A DNA stretch of 64,000 nt from NCBI RefSeq assembly GCF_905475465.1, contig NC_062255.1, positions 3,162,001 through 3,226,000 of the forward strand, read 5' to 3'. Made by a program: the position numbers and the translations under genes. Below, one piece after another: positions 36,101 to 47,575 of this stretch (position 1 is its first letter; each line of letters starts with the position of its first letter). This DNA comes from Pieris napi. Taxonomy: Eukaryota > Arthropoda > Insecta > Lepidoptera > Pieridae. A model generated the notes under the pieces. That model ran no database searches. It worked only from the letters and a program-made list of their open reading frames with translations, and was not told where the DNA came from.

Positions 36101-38856
36101 AGAAGTATGGCCCAATGCTGCCACCAGCCCATAAAGCGCACCAAACAGTCAATTTTTCTGGATGTAACGGTGTTTCGACATACACTTGAGGATTAGCTTC
36201 ACTCCAAATGCGGCAGTTTTGTTTGTTGACGTAGCATTCAACCAGAAGTGCGCTTCATCGCTAAACAAAATTCGCTTATGAAAATCGGGAACAACGGACG
36301 GGAAAATTGGACATCCAGATTGGACTATATCCGAGCCAGCCGTGGCAGTCATATGCCAAAAAATTATAATTAAAATGTAATGCCACAAGATTATCTTTCA
36401 AATAAAAAAAAAATCATGTCATTCCAATAATCCATCGTTTTTTTATTGCAATTTAAAGTTCTATACCTCTAAAAAAAACACCCGATACATACATCTCATA
36501 ATCAGACAGTGTTAATTGAATTATAATAAACAGTAGCAATTATCTCAGAACAAATGTACTGAGTTTGTATGAACAGTTTTAAAATTTTCAATATGATATT
36601 AACTAGTCACAAAATAAATCTGTCACAATATTAATCTAATTATAAACTTTCAGAAAATGCGGGTGTTCAGTAGAAGCGGAAATGACGCGTCGCGCTCACA
36701 AACACGAGCTGATAGCGCGTGCGTACAAACGGAGGAACGAATTCATGACACGCGGACGGCTTTCCATCTCCTTGGGAGGCTCTCGACAGGATCCTGTGGG
36801 ACTTTGCCTGGATCATACATCGCCCATTGACTGCCCGGATGATGCAAAACATGAAAGGTATCTTAACAATTTCACATCGAAGCTTTCTAGAGTCAAGACA
36901 TTCTACTAATATAACTCGCAAACTTTGACAGAAAAAAAAAACAGTGGCGTTGCAACCTTTTAGATCCGGGCCTCAGATTTCTGTATCTGTTTTATGATCA
37001 TTTGTTTTTCTAATAGGTAGTCGGTAAGTAGGCGATAAGCTTTCTATGCCTGACGCTGTCGACTTTCGGGTCTCTGGCTAGTTTCCTCACTATGTGATTC
37101 TTCATCATACGAGCGAGTGCACATAGACAGAAAGGTCCATTGAAGCCATAAGGCTAACACGGCTCTAGTCTTTGTAACACTTTTTTTTTAGTATCACATT
37201 TATTGACATATTTAACTATTTTAACCGTAAGGCCAGGTTCACACGGCATTGTCCTGCACGTTTTTTTGCAGTATACGTCTTAACGAATAAATAGTGGCAC
37301 ATGTATTGTACATAGACCCATTCACACGGCGTTTGTACTGCAAAATATCGTATAACGTTCCAACGAATACTCAACGGACTTGTCAAGCAAATCGTATGAA
37401 CTTTAAGGTTAATTCGGTTTAAAGGGGCACATAATTTAGCTCTGTCTCGTTCTCGCTCACTGTGACAACCGTGTGAACACCCGGGTGAAAGCACGTCAAA
37501 AGAGAGGATAAAAGAAAACGTGCAGTACAATGCCGTGTGAACTTGGCCTTAGGGCACCCGTTAGACGAGATGATTAATTTACGTTTAAGAGTATGCATGG
37601 GGAATATTTCTATATTTTACTCAATGTTAATTATAATAAACTTTTAGAAACAAGTCTTTAAATGTTATTTATGCTTACTTTATTAATTTCTTTAAGGAAT
37701 ATCACAGCTCGGAATAAAGTGTCTTAATCTGGTGAATATGTCAAACATCAGTGAAAACTAAATGTATCAAGTTTGCATTTCAATCATGTTAACTTAAAAT
37801 TTTTAATAATTATTGATTTGTCTCTTAATTAATTTGATTTCAGTGGTGAGCTGTCGTCATCATGGGCAGCTAATCTGCCGCGTTTTGTGCGCAGACGGGA
37901 TGCGTTAGTTTTGCCGACGCACGCGCATCACTCGCTCAGCTCCACGCCGGATCGAAGGAATTCACAAGTAAATATTTTTTTTATTTATAATAATTCAGTA
38001 GTCAAGCCTAGTACACTTACGAAGAAAAAGGATGTATGAAGCAGAAGTATTTGACCCATACACAATTTTTATTTTAAAAAAAACGGCGGGCATTCCGGGA
38101 GTGCCGGCAGAAGTGAAAACTTGAATATTAACGTTGTGCATTTTTGATATTTTGGAATGGTTAGGGAATTTGAAATTCCCTAACCATTGAAATTTTAATT
38201 GAAATGATAGTACGTTCATACTGATAATTAAAATTATGAGTATAAACGTACTATCATTTATGTGGTATACAATATTTATTTATTGCGCTATCGTACACAA
38301 ACATGACAATTTATATTACATTAAATACGCCGCGCCAGCTGTCTACTCTACATCCGTCTTACGAATTTTCGATCAGGTCACGTGTCCTGACGCGAGTTTA
38401 ACATTTTTTTACCCATTCCAATAAAAAGAAAAGGCTAAAGAAGTTTTCACTTCAAAAATTTTATCTTTCATAATCTAAGGAAAGTTATTTTGCTTTAACG
38501 GAAAACATAAACTATTTTGGTTTAATAGCTAAAATCATATAAACTTCGAAAATCTCCATTTTCTCCAACTAAATTTTATTCATATATTTCAGGACTCCCA
38601 AATCAGCATCAGCCTTCGTCATGTCTCCGTGGAATCCAGACGCAACTCCCTCGACAGTCAGCTGTCTGTCAAAATCGCAGAAATGAAGACCAAAGTGGGT
38701 AGACGCAGGACCAAACACACGAAAACTAAGCGGAAAAGCCGAACGCCGAGAAAGGAAAGCACGCCATCTATGGAGAGCCAGATAAGTCGATATTGGCTTC
38801 AGGCGATGGCCAATAATGACCCCTCGAGGGAGGAGGTAAAGTTCAGTTTTGATTGA
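27175..38856 (+). CDS. smo: Smoothened, Hedgehog signal transducer (ten exons, 748 aa)
   Basis: Smoothened is the class F seven-pass receptor held inactive by Patched that activates Ci/Gli signalling. Exons are 27175-27820, 28492-28705, 29452-29569, 30951-31029, 31793-32017, 33745-33946, 34747-34917, 36654-36857, 37844-37967 and 38593-38856. All phases agree. The protein has a signal peptide (MKAVKWLAFITVCSA), a Frizzled-type cysteine-rich domain (about 68-185), seven membrane segments across exons 2-7 (TM7 includes LMASWTWT), and then the helix RAHKHELIARAYKRR. The cytoplasmic tail is about 190 residues, much shorter than in Drosophila. It holds two RRNSxDSxxS clusters, at Ser660 and Ser680, matching PKA sites that prime CK1. 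An ATG at 27157 gives an alternative start six codons earlier. The introns are packed with transposons. Confidence 0.96.
28297..28395 (+). repeat. Interspersed retroelement tail in smo intron 1
   Basis: It contains 'aacgctttctggcagtgtga' and 'gtccatgggcggtggtatta'. It is related to 53810-53912 and to 9117-9240. Confidence 0.5.
29091..29398 (-). mobile_element. Non-autonomous Helitron-like element in smo intron 2
   Basis: On the minus strand it starts TCTTAATATATATAAATTAC after an A and ends GTGTCTGCTAG before a T. The body differs from the other Helitron-like copies here, so it is a separate subfamily. It is 308 bp and has no coding capacity. Confidence 0.7.
31045..31255 (+). pseudogene. Non-LTR retrotransposon C-terminal zinc-knuckle fragment
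   Basis: One frame reads NDEQTVEHVLLHCRNGLQ and continues to a stop near 31250. The H-x-x-x-H/C spacing is the C-terminal Cys/His knuckle of R1/jockey-type polyproteins. It lies in smo intron 4. Confidence 0.6.
33035..33460 (+). mobile_element. Non-autonomous Helitron-like element in smo intron 5
   Basis: It starts TCTATATATATAAAAATG after A33034 and ends GGCCAGCTAG before T33461. A hairpin (GGCGGTACGATGTTCGCC) lies 10 bases inside the 3' end. It is 426 bp. A decayed inverted copy is at 7328-7728, and the 3' end is shared with 17553-18117. Confidence 0.78.
33998..34170 (-). mobile_element. Interspersed element with 'aagtataacttcttacgcgc' end, copy 2
   Basis: This is the inverted, 5'-incomplete copy of 19709-20096, including 'tttgattgcatgcaaataat' and 'gcgtgtacttatttacgcgc'. 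It lies in smo intron 6. Confidence 0.6.
34518..34575 (-). mobile_element. Non-LTR retrotransposon 3' tail, inverted
   Basis: 'gcggccttatcgctaacaag' and 'cgatttcttccaggcaa' are the reverse complement of the tail at 8463-8542. It lies in smo intron 6. Confidence 0.6.
35544..36485 (-). mobile_element. Fold-back mariner-type transposon in smo intron 7
   Basis: The element is bounded by TA duplications (35542-35543, 36486-36487) and inverted repeats starting TCGGGTGTTTTTTTTAGAGG. The inverted repeat continues for roughly 190 bases and includes the last 20 or so codons of the transposase. The 3' end has therefore been copied in inverse orientation onto the other end, replacing the 5' half. Only the catalytic C-terminal part of the transposase remains (35649-36185). 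Confidence 0.85.
35649..36298 (-). pseudogene. mariner-type transposase, catalytic half only
   Basis: The minus strand reads DFHKRILFSDEAHFWLN (first catalytic Asp) and, after a frameshift near 36190, PLHPEKLTVWCALWAGGSIG. Next are LWFQQDGATFHTA (second Asp) and RSCDLTPLDYFLWGYVKS (third Asp), with 36 residues between the second and third Asp. The C-terminus is ASRGIHMPEIIIKM. The DNA-binding N-terminus is missing, so the copy cannot be autonomous. Confidence 0.85.
36943..37170 (-). mobile_element. SINE (family B), partial copy in smo intron 8
   Basis: It reads 'gtggcgttgcaacctttt', 'gatccgggcctcagatttct' and 'aggtagtcggtaagtaggcg', ending in 'aaaggtccattg'. This is the same order as 9949-10190, without the tRNA-like end. 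Confidence 0.65.
37231..37548. mobile_element. MITE in smo intron 8
   Basis: The inverted ends start GGCCAGGTTCACACGGCATT and continue about 30 bases ('tgcacg'). The flanks are TAA on the left and TTA on the right, so a 3-bp TWA-type duplication with one change is possible. Internal copies of the same words ('ttcacacggcgtttgtactg') suggest a partial internal duplication. Confidence 0.7.
38156..38259. repeat. Two adjacent hairpins in smo intron 9
   Basis: 38156-38188 is a perfect palindrome with 16-base arms (AATGGTTAGGGAATTT) and a one-base centre. Just beyond, 38202-38222 and 38239-38259 form a second hairpin with 21-base arms ('aaatgatagtacgtt') and one mismatch. Confidence 0.75.
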
Positions 38857-41179
38857 TGCGAGAGTACCAATTTGCATTTCTGATAGCCATTGAGGCTATC
38901 ATCATATTTTAAATCGTTTCACAATATTTTTTTAATGTATATTTGGTATGGAAATATGTAATTTTTTTATGATTTGATCCATAAAGCATTTAATAAACAC
39001 TGGGGTGACAGACAGACATAACATTTATAATGAAACAAACACATGACATAATAATAAAAAAAAGTAACGAAAAATTTAGGAAAGAAAAAAGGTACATTTT
39101 AAGTGTGTTATGTGTGTTGTATTGGTAACTGTAACACACACACACAGGTGATTTGATAATTATGTTTGTAATATTATAAACATATTAGTGACGAGACAGC
39201 TTTACGTAAATAATTGGTTATTCCAAATGCATTTTATAAAATATAACAATGAATTTTATCTTTGATAATTTGATAAGAAAAACATTTATAAAGTTGTCAT
39301 ATTTAATGTATGACAAATTTTTTTTATATTAATAAGCATTTTCAGAATTCGAGAGGCCACAGTCAAAGTTTAGGAAGTCATATAAGATCATTTCAATTGG
39401 TTAAGTTTAATATTAACGTTAACTAAGCTTTGAGACTTTCTGATATGAATTTGAAAATGTTATAGTAAAATATATAATCTACTTAACTTAGTGGTTAGGG
39501 CAAGATTCAAAGATGAGATTTATCGTAAACAATAAACTTATTATATCAAAGTCAATGGAAAAAAATCTGCATACCCCGGTTATTCTGTTAGATAACTATT
39601 GATATCTGTGAATCTCAGAAAATAAGCAAATGGAGATACTGAAAAAAATACATTTTAATTACACAAACAAACATTTTAAAATGTTAAAAGTATTTTGTAC
39701 GTCTTTAATATTGTTAGAATATCAAAGAATGTGAATTCTGATTTTTAGATTATAAGTATAAAGTACAAATAACAATTCGACTTTACCTCTCTCAGTGATT
39801 AAGGACAAATATCATATTTTTATAAGCATTGTATATTGTAATTAAGGAAATAACCAGCGAATTGATATTTTACCATTTATCAAAGACTGATATTGAATCT
39901 CGACAATAATCATGACATACTCTTTCCATGCATTTATTTTTTATATAGATTTAAAAATAAATCAGTTTCGTTCAATTGTTTGAATATATCGTACGTATAT
40001 TATTAGTGTTATATACACTATAATAAAATTTAGTTTGATGAATCAGGAGGTTAATGGTAGGATAGGGTAATATGTGTTTTCCTTACTTCCTTTCCCGGTA
40101 TGATGAATTTTTCAAGTAAAATAATAATTAAACCTCATTCACTTTCAACTGTTTGGTGTAATTGAGTTGTTGATAGTATTCTAATCGAGGTTTATGGAAT
40201 CATTGATGTTCAAATGTGATCCTAACATCAATATGTTGACAATATGAAACATCATCCAATGATTAATAACTTATATTATTCACCTCAATCAAAATGATAA
40301 TTTTTAACTTATGGCAACTATAGCAAGTCGTGAATTTGCGATTAATTCCACCTCATATTATTTAAGTTTATATATAATCGGTTAATTAGACACAGTTGTG
40401 CCAATTATAAAACTTTAGACTCATGAATAATCAACTACTGTGCCATATAGGCTATATTTTTGTAGCGACTGATTTTGAAATTGTATTAATATTATTGAAA
40501 TACATATTCGTAAAGATAGGTTGTGATTCATTTATTGTGAATAATGCTTTTTGAAAATCCAAATTGAAACAAATATTTTGTGAATTTTGTATTAGGGTTA
40601 TACAAGTCTGTACTAGCTTTAAATTTTTTATCTTTACACCTATATGTAAGTTTTGTATAATAAACACCCAAGTCAGTACATTGTTTTATTTTTTCATACA
40701 CTAATTTTAAAAGGATTTTTGAAGTGAAACTTCTTTATCGGGGTTGGAAAAAAATGTAGTGTAACAAATTTTTCGTTACGCCGTACGCGTCACGTTTTTC
40801 GGTTACGCGCCATGTTCCTTTTTGAAGTCAAACTTTTTTTCGGCGTTGGAAAAAAATTTACCGTCACATTATTTATTATTCGACACTTAATATTTTAATG
40901 ACAATTAAATTCATTAAATTCCTAACATATCTTCCTTTTTCCGTCCCTCTAAGTATCGGAAATCTAAACTTTTAGATTTGTATAAATATGAACAACACTT
41001 CAAGATTAGTTTGCCACTGAAGTGTCACTTCTGACATGTGTACTTTGTACACACACACTTTTTCTTTAATTTAGATACATGAATCAAAATTTACTGGTGC
41101 AGTTACGTCAGCAGACTGGTAACATTTATAGCACCATGAAATGTACTTTTTACCGTGAGGAAGACATAAAGTGAGGTTA
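38857..41179. other. smo 3' end and intergenic AT-rich region
   Basis: AATAAA at 38992-38997, 136 bases past the smo stop, is a likely polyadenylation signal. A short (AC)n run is at about 39130. Bases 40718-40875 hold two imperfect direct copies of a 40-base unit ('gttggaaaaaaat'). No further exon is supported. Confidence 0.5.
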
Positions 41180-42585
41180 AAATTTTAACTCATGATAAGA
41201 AAGTACGACCATATCTCTGCGTTCCGTAAGCGGCTAGGCTGGTTACCCATTCGTCAGCGACGTGATGCTCATGTTCTCCATCTCTTATATTAATTACATC
41301 CTGTTCAATCCTAAAACTCCTTCCTATCTCAAAAATGATTTCAAATTTTTCTGCGAATCCTTTAAGATCTCTGCATTTAGGCTATGGAATTCACTTCCCG
41401 TCCCTATTCGCTTAGCTCCTGTGCGTTTTCCAATTACAGAGCATAATGCGACTCAGTGCCGCATAATGCTGAAGCTTAATTGGAACGTGAATTAGTTTTC
41501 AAATGCATCAGCAGAGTGCGCTAAGTCAGTGTTGAAAAAAAAATGTTCTGAATAGAGTTAGCAACCTCATTAATGTATAAATAATGTGGTTAACAATAAT
41601 AATTGGTTGAAAACTTTTTACGCTTATTTTAATAATCAAATTATTTCATTAACATTTTTTTACTGAAATAAGAGAAAACCTTTAAAGAATATAAGGTTTT
41701 AACAAGCTTAATTAACAGTAAAATAATTACAGTAATATATATTGAGTAAAATTTTTAAAATAATTTCTAAAAAAATGATATACTTTTTCAAAACCATTGC
41801 AATGTTTACAAAAGCATAATCCTGTAAAATAAATTCGTTTACAGATCTGTATTTTAAAATATTGTATTCATATTTTAAATGTGGAATATAAAAAAGTAAC
41901 TATTTATACCTTCATCCATACTTATATTTTTTTTTTAGCAGTTTGAAATAACTTTAATTATTTTCAAAATCTACGACGAAACGAAAGCCTTACAAATTTT
42001 TCAACAATAAATAATATTTACTAACGAAAATTTCGATAAATGCCAACTTAATGAAAAACACTGGTCAATTTTCTGCCACTGTGTTGGTATTTATTGCGAG
42101 AAGCACGCGAGAGCATTAGTTTTGAGAGAGCTCAATTGTGCGAAGCGTTGCTGTAGTTGGAACATTCAACGTTGAGCATTATGCCGCATAATGCGCTCTA
42201 GTGCTGTAATTGGAAAACGCACCCTATCTCTCTATCTTCCTTTAAATTTCTTTTGCACAAACATTACATGTCCTAATAACTTTCGTATTAACTACTAACT
42301 GACGTGAGACTGATCTTAAATTAAATTATGATTCATGTGCACTTTTTATGTATCCTTTATTAGTTTAGTTATTTCCTCTTAATAACAATATGTAATATGT
42401 ATTTTTGCACTTCTTGCCTACCTTATCTAATTTAATACATTATTTTTCTTTTCTCACAGTGGTTGCCTGGAAGAGATCGCTCGAAAGGCCACGAGTTGCC
42501 CTCCTTTTAATTTAATTATGTATGTACAATTTTTTATTGTAATCCAAAGAAGTGTTAATAAATAAATTATAAAGTTAAAACAAAA
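41180..42585 (+). mobile_element. Non-LTR retrotransposon 3' end, split by a DNA element
   Basis: 41205-41420 encodes, with frameshifts, HISAFRKRLGWLPIRQRRDA and NDFKFFCESFK, then FRLWNSLPVPIRLAP. This is the end of a CR1-like reverse transcriptase. The coding sequence resumes after 42222 and leads into the 'gcctggaagagatcgct' tail and 'aataaataaa' at 42466-42580. This links the tail seen at 8463, 34518 and 59340 to its parent family. Confidence 0.75.
41421..42222. mobile_element. 802-bp inverted-repeat DNA element (CCT duplication)
   Basis: The ends are exact inverted repeats of GTGCGTTTTCCAATTACAG. Subterminal repeats of GCATAATGC type occur on both sides. CCT flanks the element at 41418-41420 and 42223-42225, and excision plus loss of one CCT restores the interrupted retrotransposon. 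The interior is AT-rich with no coding sequence. Confidence 0.8.
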
Positions 42586-43128
42586 AATAAGATTCACCGT
42601 TTATTGAAACAAAAAAGCATTAAGTACAAGTTTAATAACAGTGAATAAAAGACGAATCTACCTACTCTTAGGTAATATTTTAACTACTAAAATTCACAAT
42701 GGAATGAGATGCAAAATCAATGTAAAAGACACAACCTCAATTTAATTTTCATGGAACAAACAGAAAAGGTGATGTGTACTTAAAGAGCAATGTTTGTACC
42801 AAGAAAACTAAATTGCAGTAATTAAACTAGAAAACAACAGAAATTTAAAAATATGCTTATTTATTATTCTAATCACAGGCACAGCTTCGTGGCAAGAATA
42901 AATGAAAACACTGTGGACGGCCAACTATGTTAAATAAACTAAATTACATGCAAAACAATAATAAATAAAGTAAAAGATCTGAAACAAGTCAAGCTTAATC
43001 TAGGTCAAATTGCACGAATAGGAATGCATTTCTTTGGCTCTTAAAAATAAATTCGATTAAGCCCTGAAAACAAATTTAAAAATAATACTGTACACTAGTA
43101 CATGCAAATAAGTATCACACACTGCAGT
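42586..43128. other. 3' UTR/flank of the GRIP-domain gene
   Basis: On the minus strand, AATAAA-type signals occur at about 42860 and 42600. The transcript of the minus-strand gene may end at either. No other feature is seen. Confidence 0.4.
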
Positions 43129-46100
43129 CTATGTTAATCTTGCTTTTCTTATGTTTTTCTTCTCGGCTTCGGTGAAACCCAGGATATTTTCGATAGCGTT
43201 CAGGTGTCCTTGATGGTTTTCCGGGTCCGTAAGGAAGTAGTATATCGCCGATTTTAGGAATTGTAGCGTAACTTCTGGGTCAACGTTAGACTTGGCGCCC
43301 TTTTGTGACTCAACGATACGACGGTACATTGCCTGCGGACCAAAATTCAGTTTTAAAATTGTAAAAACTTCAAATCAGAACCAACATCTAATTTCTGAAA
43401 CAAAGTTTGATGTAGGTTCTCAATTATTGTCAATTACATAAATAACAATATGGATGACAGGAGTCTTAGCTTATGAACTAGTAGCGTTCATTTACAAAAA
43501 ATAAATTATTTATATACTAGAAATAGAAATACATATAACCAAACTATATTTAACATAGTATCTATACAATGCTATATTTTATTATTAAAATTAATAAATC
43601 TAGCTACAGTCTACTGCAAGGTACTATGACAACAGAATTCTACTTATTATCTTCAGATTTGTTTAAGCCATTCAGTTGTCATATTTCCATGCTTACAAAT
43701 AAAACAGACTAAATAAAAACTACACTACAAAAAATTATTCATGTTTTAATACCTTAATCGTTCACCAAGTACCCAATAACCAAATGAGGCTGTTTCAAAA
43801 AGCATGCAAAGCTAATAAAAAAGATTAATTTAAGCATGTTAGTGCCTTAACCTAAACAAATTACCCCATATTAATTTCGTGGGCACATTTAAAAAAAGTA
43901 TGTACCTCTGTAAAAGTACACATAAAAGAAATGTGCTAAAGCATAAAGGAATATAAAACAAATGATCCGATTTCTCTCTATGAATCCCACCTTTCTCGCT
44001 CCTAGGACCCATAAAGAAACAGCCTCCTTTGCACTTAGAAGTACTTGTGATGCTGTTCTGTCCGTTGCGAATGCTGTATCCTGTAATGCACTACAGTTTA
44101 AAGCGGGTCCAGTTAATGCAACTACGGGTTGTTTATGATAGACAACTCGGGAATTGTTAAAAAGCTTAAACTACATTGTCTCAAGATATTTTCCTAACCT
44201 TACGACAAGTTTGGTATTGCGAAGTGTAAGTATTCTTAAACTTTAATTTAAGTTTTGTTAAAGTGTAGCCTATTCTCTTTATTTTAGAAATCTTTAGTAT
44301 TTGTCATTCCCTATATATAAGGACTATCTCAAATCTCAATGATGAATAATAATTTAAGTTCATTTTGAGAAATAAACATGCTAAAACCCAGAGCTTCAGA
44401 TTAACATACCTATGAGATCCATATAATATCAAGCAATGAATCTCATATTTTTATTTGCAATCACTGAAATGAAATTATAAATGAAGATGTTAGTTGAAAG
44501 TGATGAAAGACTCACTGCAAATAAAGCCAAAGAATTTGAAAACTTACTCGGACGTTTTCGAGCTCAGTCTGGGTAATCTGTAGCTGCTCTAGGAGCTCTT
44601 CAACCGACACTCGGCTCAACTGATTCTGAGATCCTTCTCCATCAACTTCCTGAAATTGAAAACAGATGTTTCAGGAAAAGAAAATGAATACAATGGCATT
44701 TAGAATAAAAACAATTTTGTTTGTATTTATTTTCCAGTGCATTAATATGCATTATCCATGTTGTGAAACTACAGTGTTTGGCTAAGTGGACACACAGTAG
44801 GTAAGACAATTATTTTCACTCAGTACTACTCTTTACATATGTTACGAAATTTTCATTTATATTCTAAAATATGTTGCAAAAATATCCCAATAATATATAC
44901 TAAATAGGGATAATACAAGCTTTTAAAGTCTTATCAGAAATATAGAATAACTTTGGTTTATTATAAAATAATAATGGACACTTAACTAACCTTGTCAAAC
45001 TGAAACTTAGCTGCTTCCATTCCCTTATTATACATTTGCAGGTACATAGCTCGTTGACGATTTTCCTCATCCTGTAGCTGCCGACTGGCTTCATCTAACT
45101 GCTTTTCTAGAATATGAATCCGTTCCTTGGCCTGTTCATAATTTGGCAGCAATTCACAGTATCTAGTATTCACATCAGCCAATTTCTGCAAGAGGGCTTC
45201 TACCTTGTCATTATGTGCTTTCTTAATTTCCTGAGTTTCACCCACATGAGCCCTCATTACATCTTCTATTTTCTTCTCATAGAATGATATTAAACTACGC
45301 CTTTCTTCATCGCTGTCTAGTGATTCAGTCATACAGGATGCATCGTGCATTAACATATGGACAGATTCTTTAGAGTGCAATGAAGAGTTTGTCAAGTCAT
45401 CAAAGTGCCCCGAGTCTGTAAAGGATCCCTGCATTTCATTCCGACATCTGGTTGGTGTACTGTGGTCTTTGAAGGGACTGTCCACGACATCATAAGATCT
45501 ACATGTATCTTTAAATCTGACACTTTGCTCCTCAATACCCTCTTCATTTTCTCTTACAGTAACAATTTCACTTGAGTTTGATTTCTCATCTGGTGAAAAC
45601 ACTGAAGCTTTATAAAGCCGTAGTTCAACAACTTCTTTTGTTAGTTGAAATATTTCACTGTCCTTCTTATCCAAGTCCTTTTTTGCTTGGCTCAATATAC
45701 TTTTAAGCCGTCGGATTTGCTTTTGTGCGCGTTGTGTTGGTGTAAGGTATTCCTCTCCAGCTAGGCCAGCATGTGATGAACAATGCAACACATAACGCAT
45801 GGACCTGCCACTGAATGTTGTACCATTAAACGGTGCGTACCCGGCATCGATTGAGGCTGCCGTCGCTGCGCTACCATAACTATGCAACGAATCATCATCT
45901 GGCAAATCCTCTGGAGAGCCAGGGGGAGTGTTAGCAGAATCGGTCATACTCAACTTTCTATCAAGACAGTCCTGCATTTTTAAACAGGACTTTTTAGGTC
46001 TGATTTGAGAATTTGCATGAAACGACTGTAAAAAGAAAACATTTAGAGGTTAGGCAAGTATATTTTCAAATGTAGAACAGTAAGTGAAGCATAAAGCTGC

Positions 46101-46470
46101 AGCCGAAATAGGTAATTAGATATGTATGTCAATGAACCCTTTGCGTCGGTCGACGGCTTGTTTGCGAGTTTGCGTAGGTGCAACTGCATTTCTTGGTGCC
46201 ATATTGTAGCATGCAAAATGTTAGGTTTTTACTTACTTGACTTCGAGGACGATGGCTGGGCTCAGGTAATCTGGAGCCATCGCTTCGCTTTGATATTCCG
46301 TTTTCCGTGATTACTGGAATATATTTTCTAGCCGATAAAGGCGAGCGCTGCACCATTTTCTCACCGCGCAGCCGCAGTGAAGCGGTTCTTCGGAAATTAC
46401 CGATGTTCCCCGCGCCAAAATCGTCGTCTTGGAACTCGGCGATTCTTCGAGTATTATTTCTGCTCATCAT
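43129..46470 (-). CDS. qtc: GRIP-like coiled-coil protein, probably quick-to-court (four exons, 524 aa)
   Basis: Exons on the minus strand are 46470-46237, 46025-44991, 44649-44548 and 43332-43129. All junctions are phase 0 with GT/AG borders. The N-terminal 180 residues are Ser/Pro-rich and low in structure. From about 180 to 460 there are heptad-rich coiled coils (for example 'KQIRRLKSILSQAKKDLDKK'). The C-terminal 50 residues (DPEVTLQFLKSAIYYFLTD...ILGFTEAEKKNIRKAR) resemble the GRIP domain, which targets golgins to the trans-Golgi through Arl1. The usual aromatic anchor Tyr of GRIP is Phe here. The domain architecture is clear. The name quick-to-court, a fly coiled-coil protein linked to male courtship, is from memory and less certain. 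The gene is convergent with smo. Confidence 0.8.
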
Positions 46471-47455
46471 TTATTTTAATTATTTACATTGACGAAGCGT
46501 TCTGTAACAATTAATGAAAATACCAAAATATAATTACATGAAAAAAACTAGTGATAAGAATCAAAATCACGTTTTGTCAATTTGAAGTTTCATAAAAATC
46601 CGCAAAATGCAATACACAATGAAAATATTTGACGGTGCCACGAACAAAAAGAAATTACGAAACAGAGTAAAGAAATATTATGTAATAATATCTGATACAG
46701 ATTATTTATACTATCGATTTTTCTTACTTATTGTTTCACATTTCATCAAATTAATTTGTTGCTTGATACCTACCACACATAACTTATAAATGTTGCAAAA
46801 AATTAGATTTATGTAGCAACGATCTACTTTTTACTTCTTTGTTGACAACAAATCACTTATCGATTTGCGATAGCCGCCGATATTATGTTATCAATTTCGA
46901 ATTTTCAATTGAATTACTAATATGGGCAATAGATGTCGCATTTTTGGAATCAGTAAACGATATAAATTACATATTTCAATTGTGTCCCTTCACTTGTTTA
47001 ATTTTTTTAATAAACTTAAAGGAGTATAAACTGCAGTTTTAATTCCTATTATGAGTAACGAATATTAAATTTCTTCATTGTAATGAAAAATAATTTTCTA
47101 AAATGAATAATCCGTACAAAAGAAATACAGAAAAGTAAATTTCATAAAGTAATGACTCAATAATGGCCGTAACGAAACATTTCAAGGTTATTTCTTTGTT
47201 ATTAACTCTGGTTATTAGGTTGTTTCATTTCTACAACGCTAAATTACAGAAACTTCAACTTGCAAGAATATGAAAATTTAAATAAAATATAATATTTTTA
47301 TTTATATGGACTTGGTATTTGGAAACTAACATGCAGTTATAATATGTTGTGTGTCGATTAGGCCGGATATGGAATGGTCTTTGTTATATAACTACATAAT
47401 ATAAATAAATAATATTGCGATTTTTGAAATCTACGGTATTACAAATTGAAGCGAG
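46471..47455. other. Upstream region of the GRIP-domain gene
   Basis: The promoter should be at the left end. I see no TATA box placed well enough to call. The small plus-strand frames are AT-driven and unsupported. Confidence 0.4.
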
Positions 47456-47575
47456 TGAGCAGTGTTGGCTTAGTGGCTTCAGCGTGCTATCGTCCCTGAG
47501 GTCGTAGGTTCGAACCCTGGTTGTGCACCAATGGACTTTCTGTCAATGTGTGTGCAAAATACATAATATTTTGGT
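47456..47575 (+). mobile_element. SINE (family B) head fragment
   Basis: 'gttggcttagtggcttcagc' is the A-box side, then 'gtcgtaggttcgaaccctgg' the B box, then 'tgtgcaccaatggactttct'. It is the tRNA-like head plus the start of the body. It is not a tRNA, as the anticodon arm cannot fold. Confidence 0.65.
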
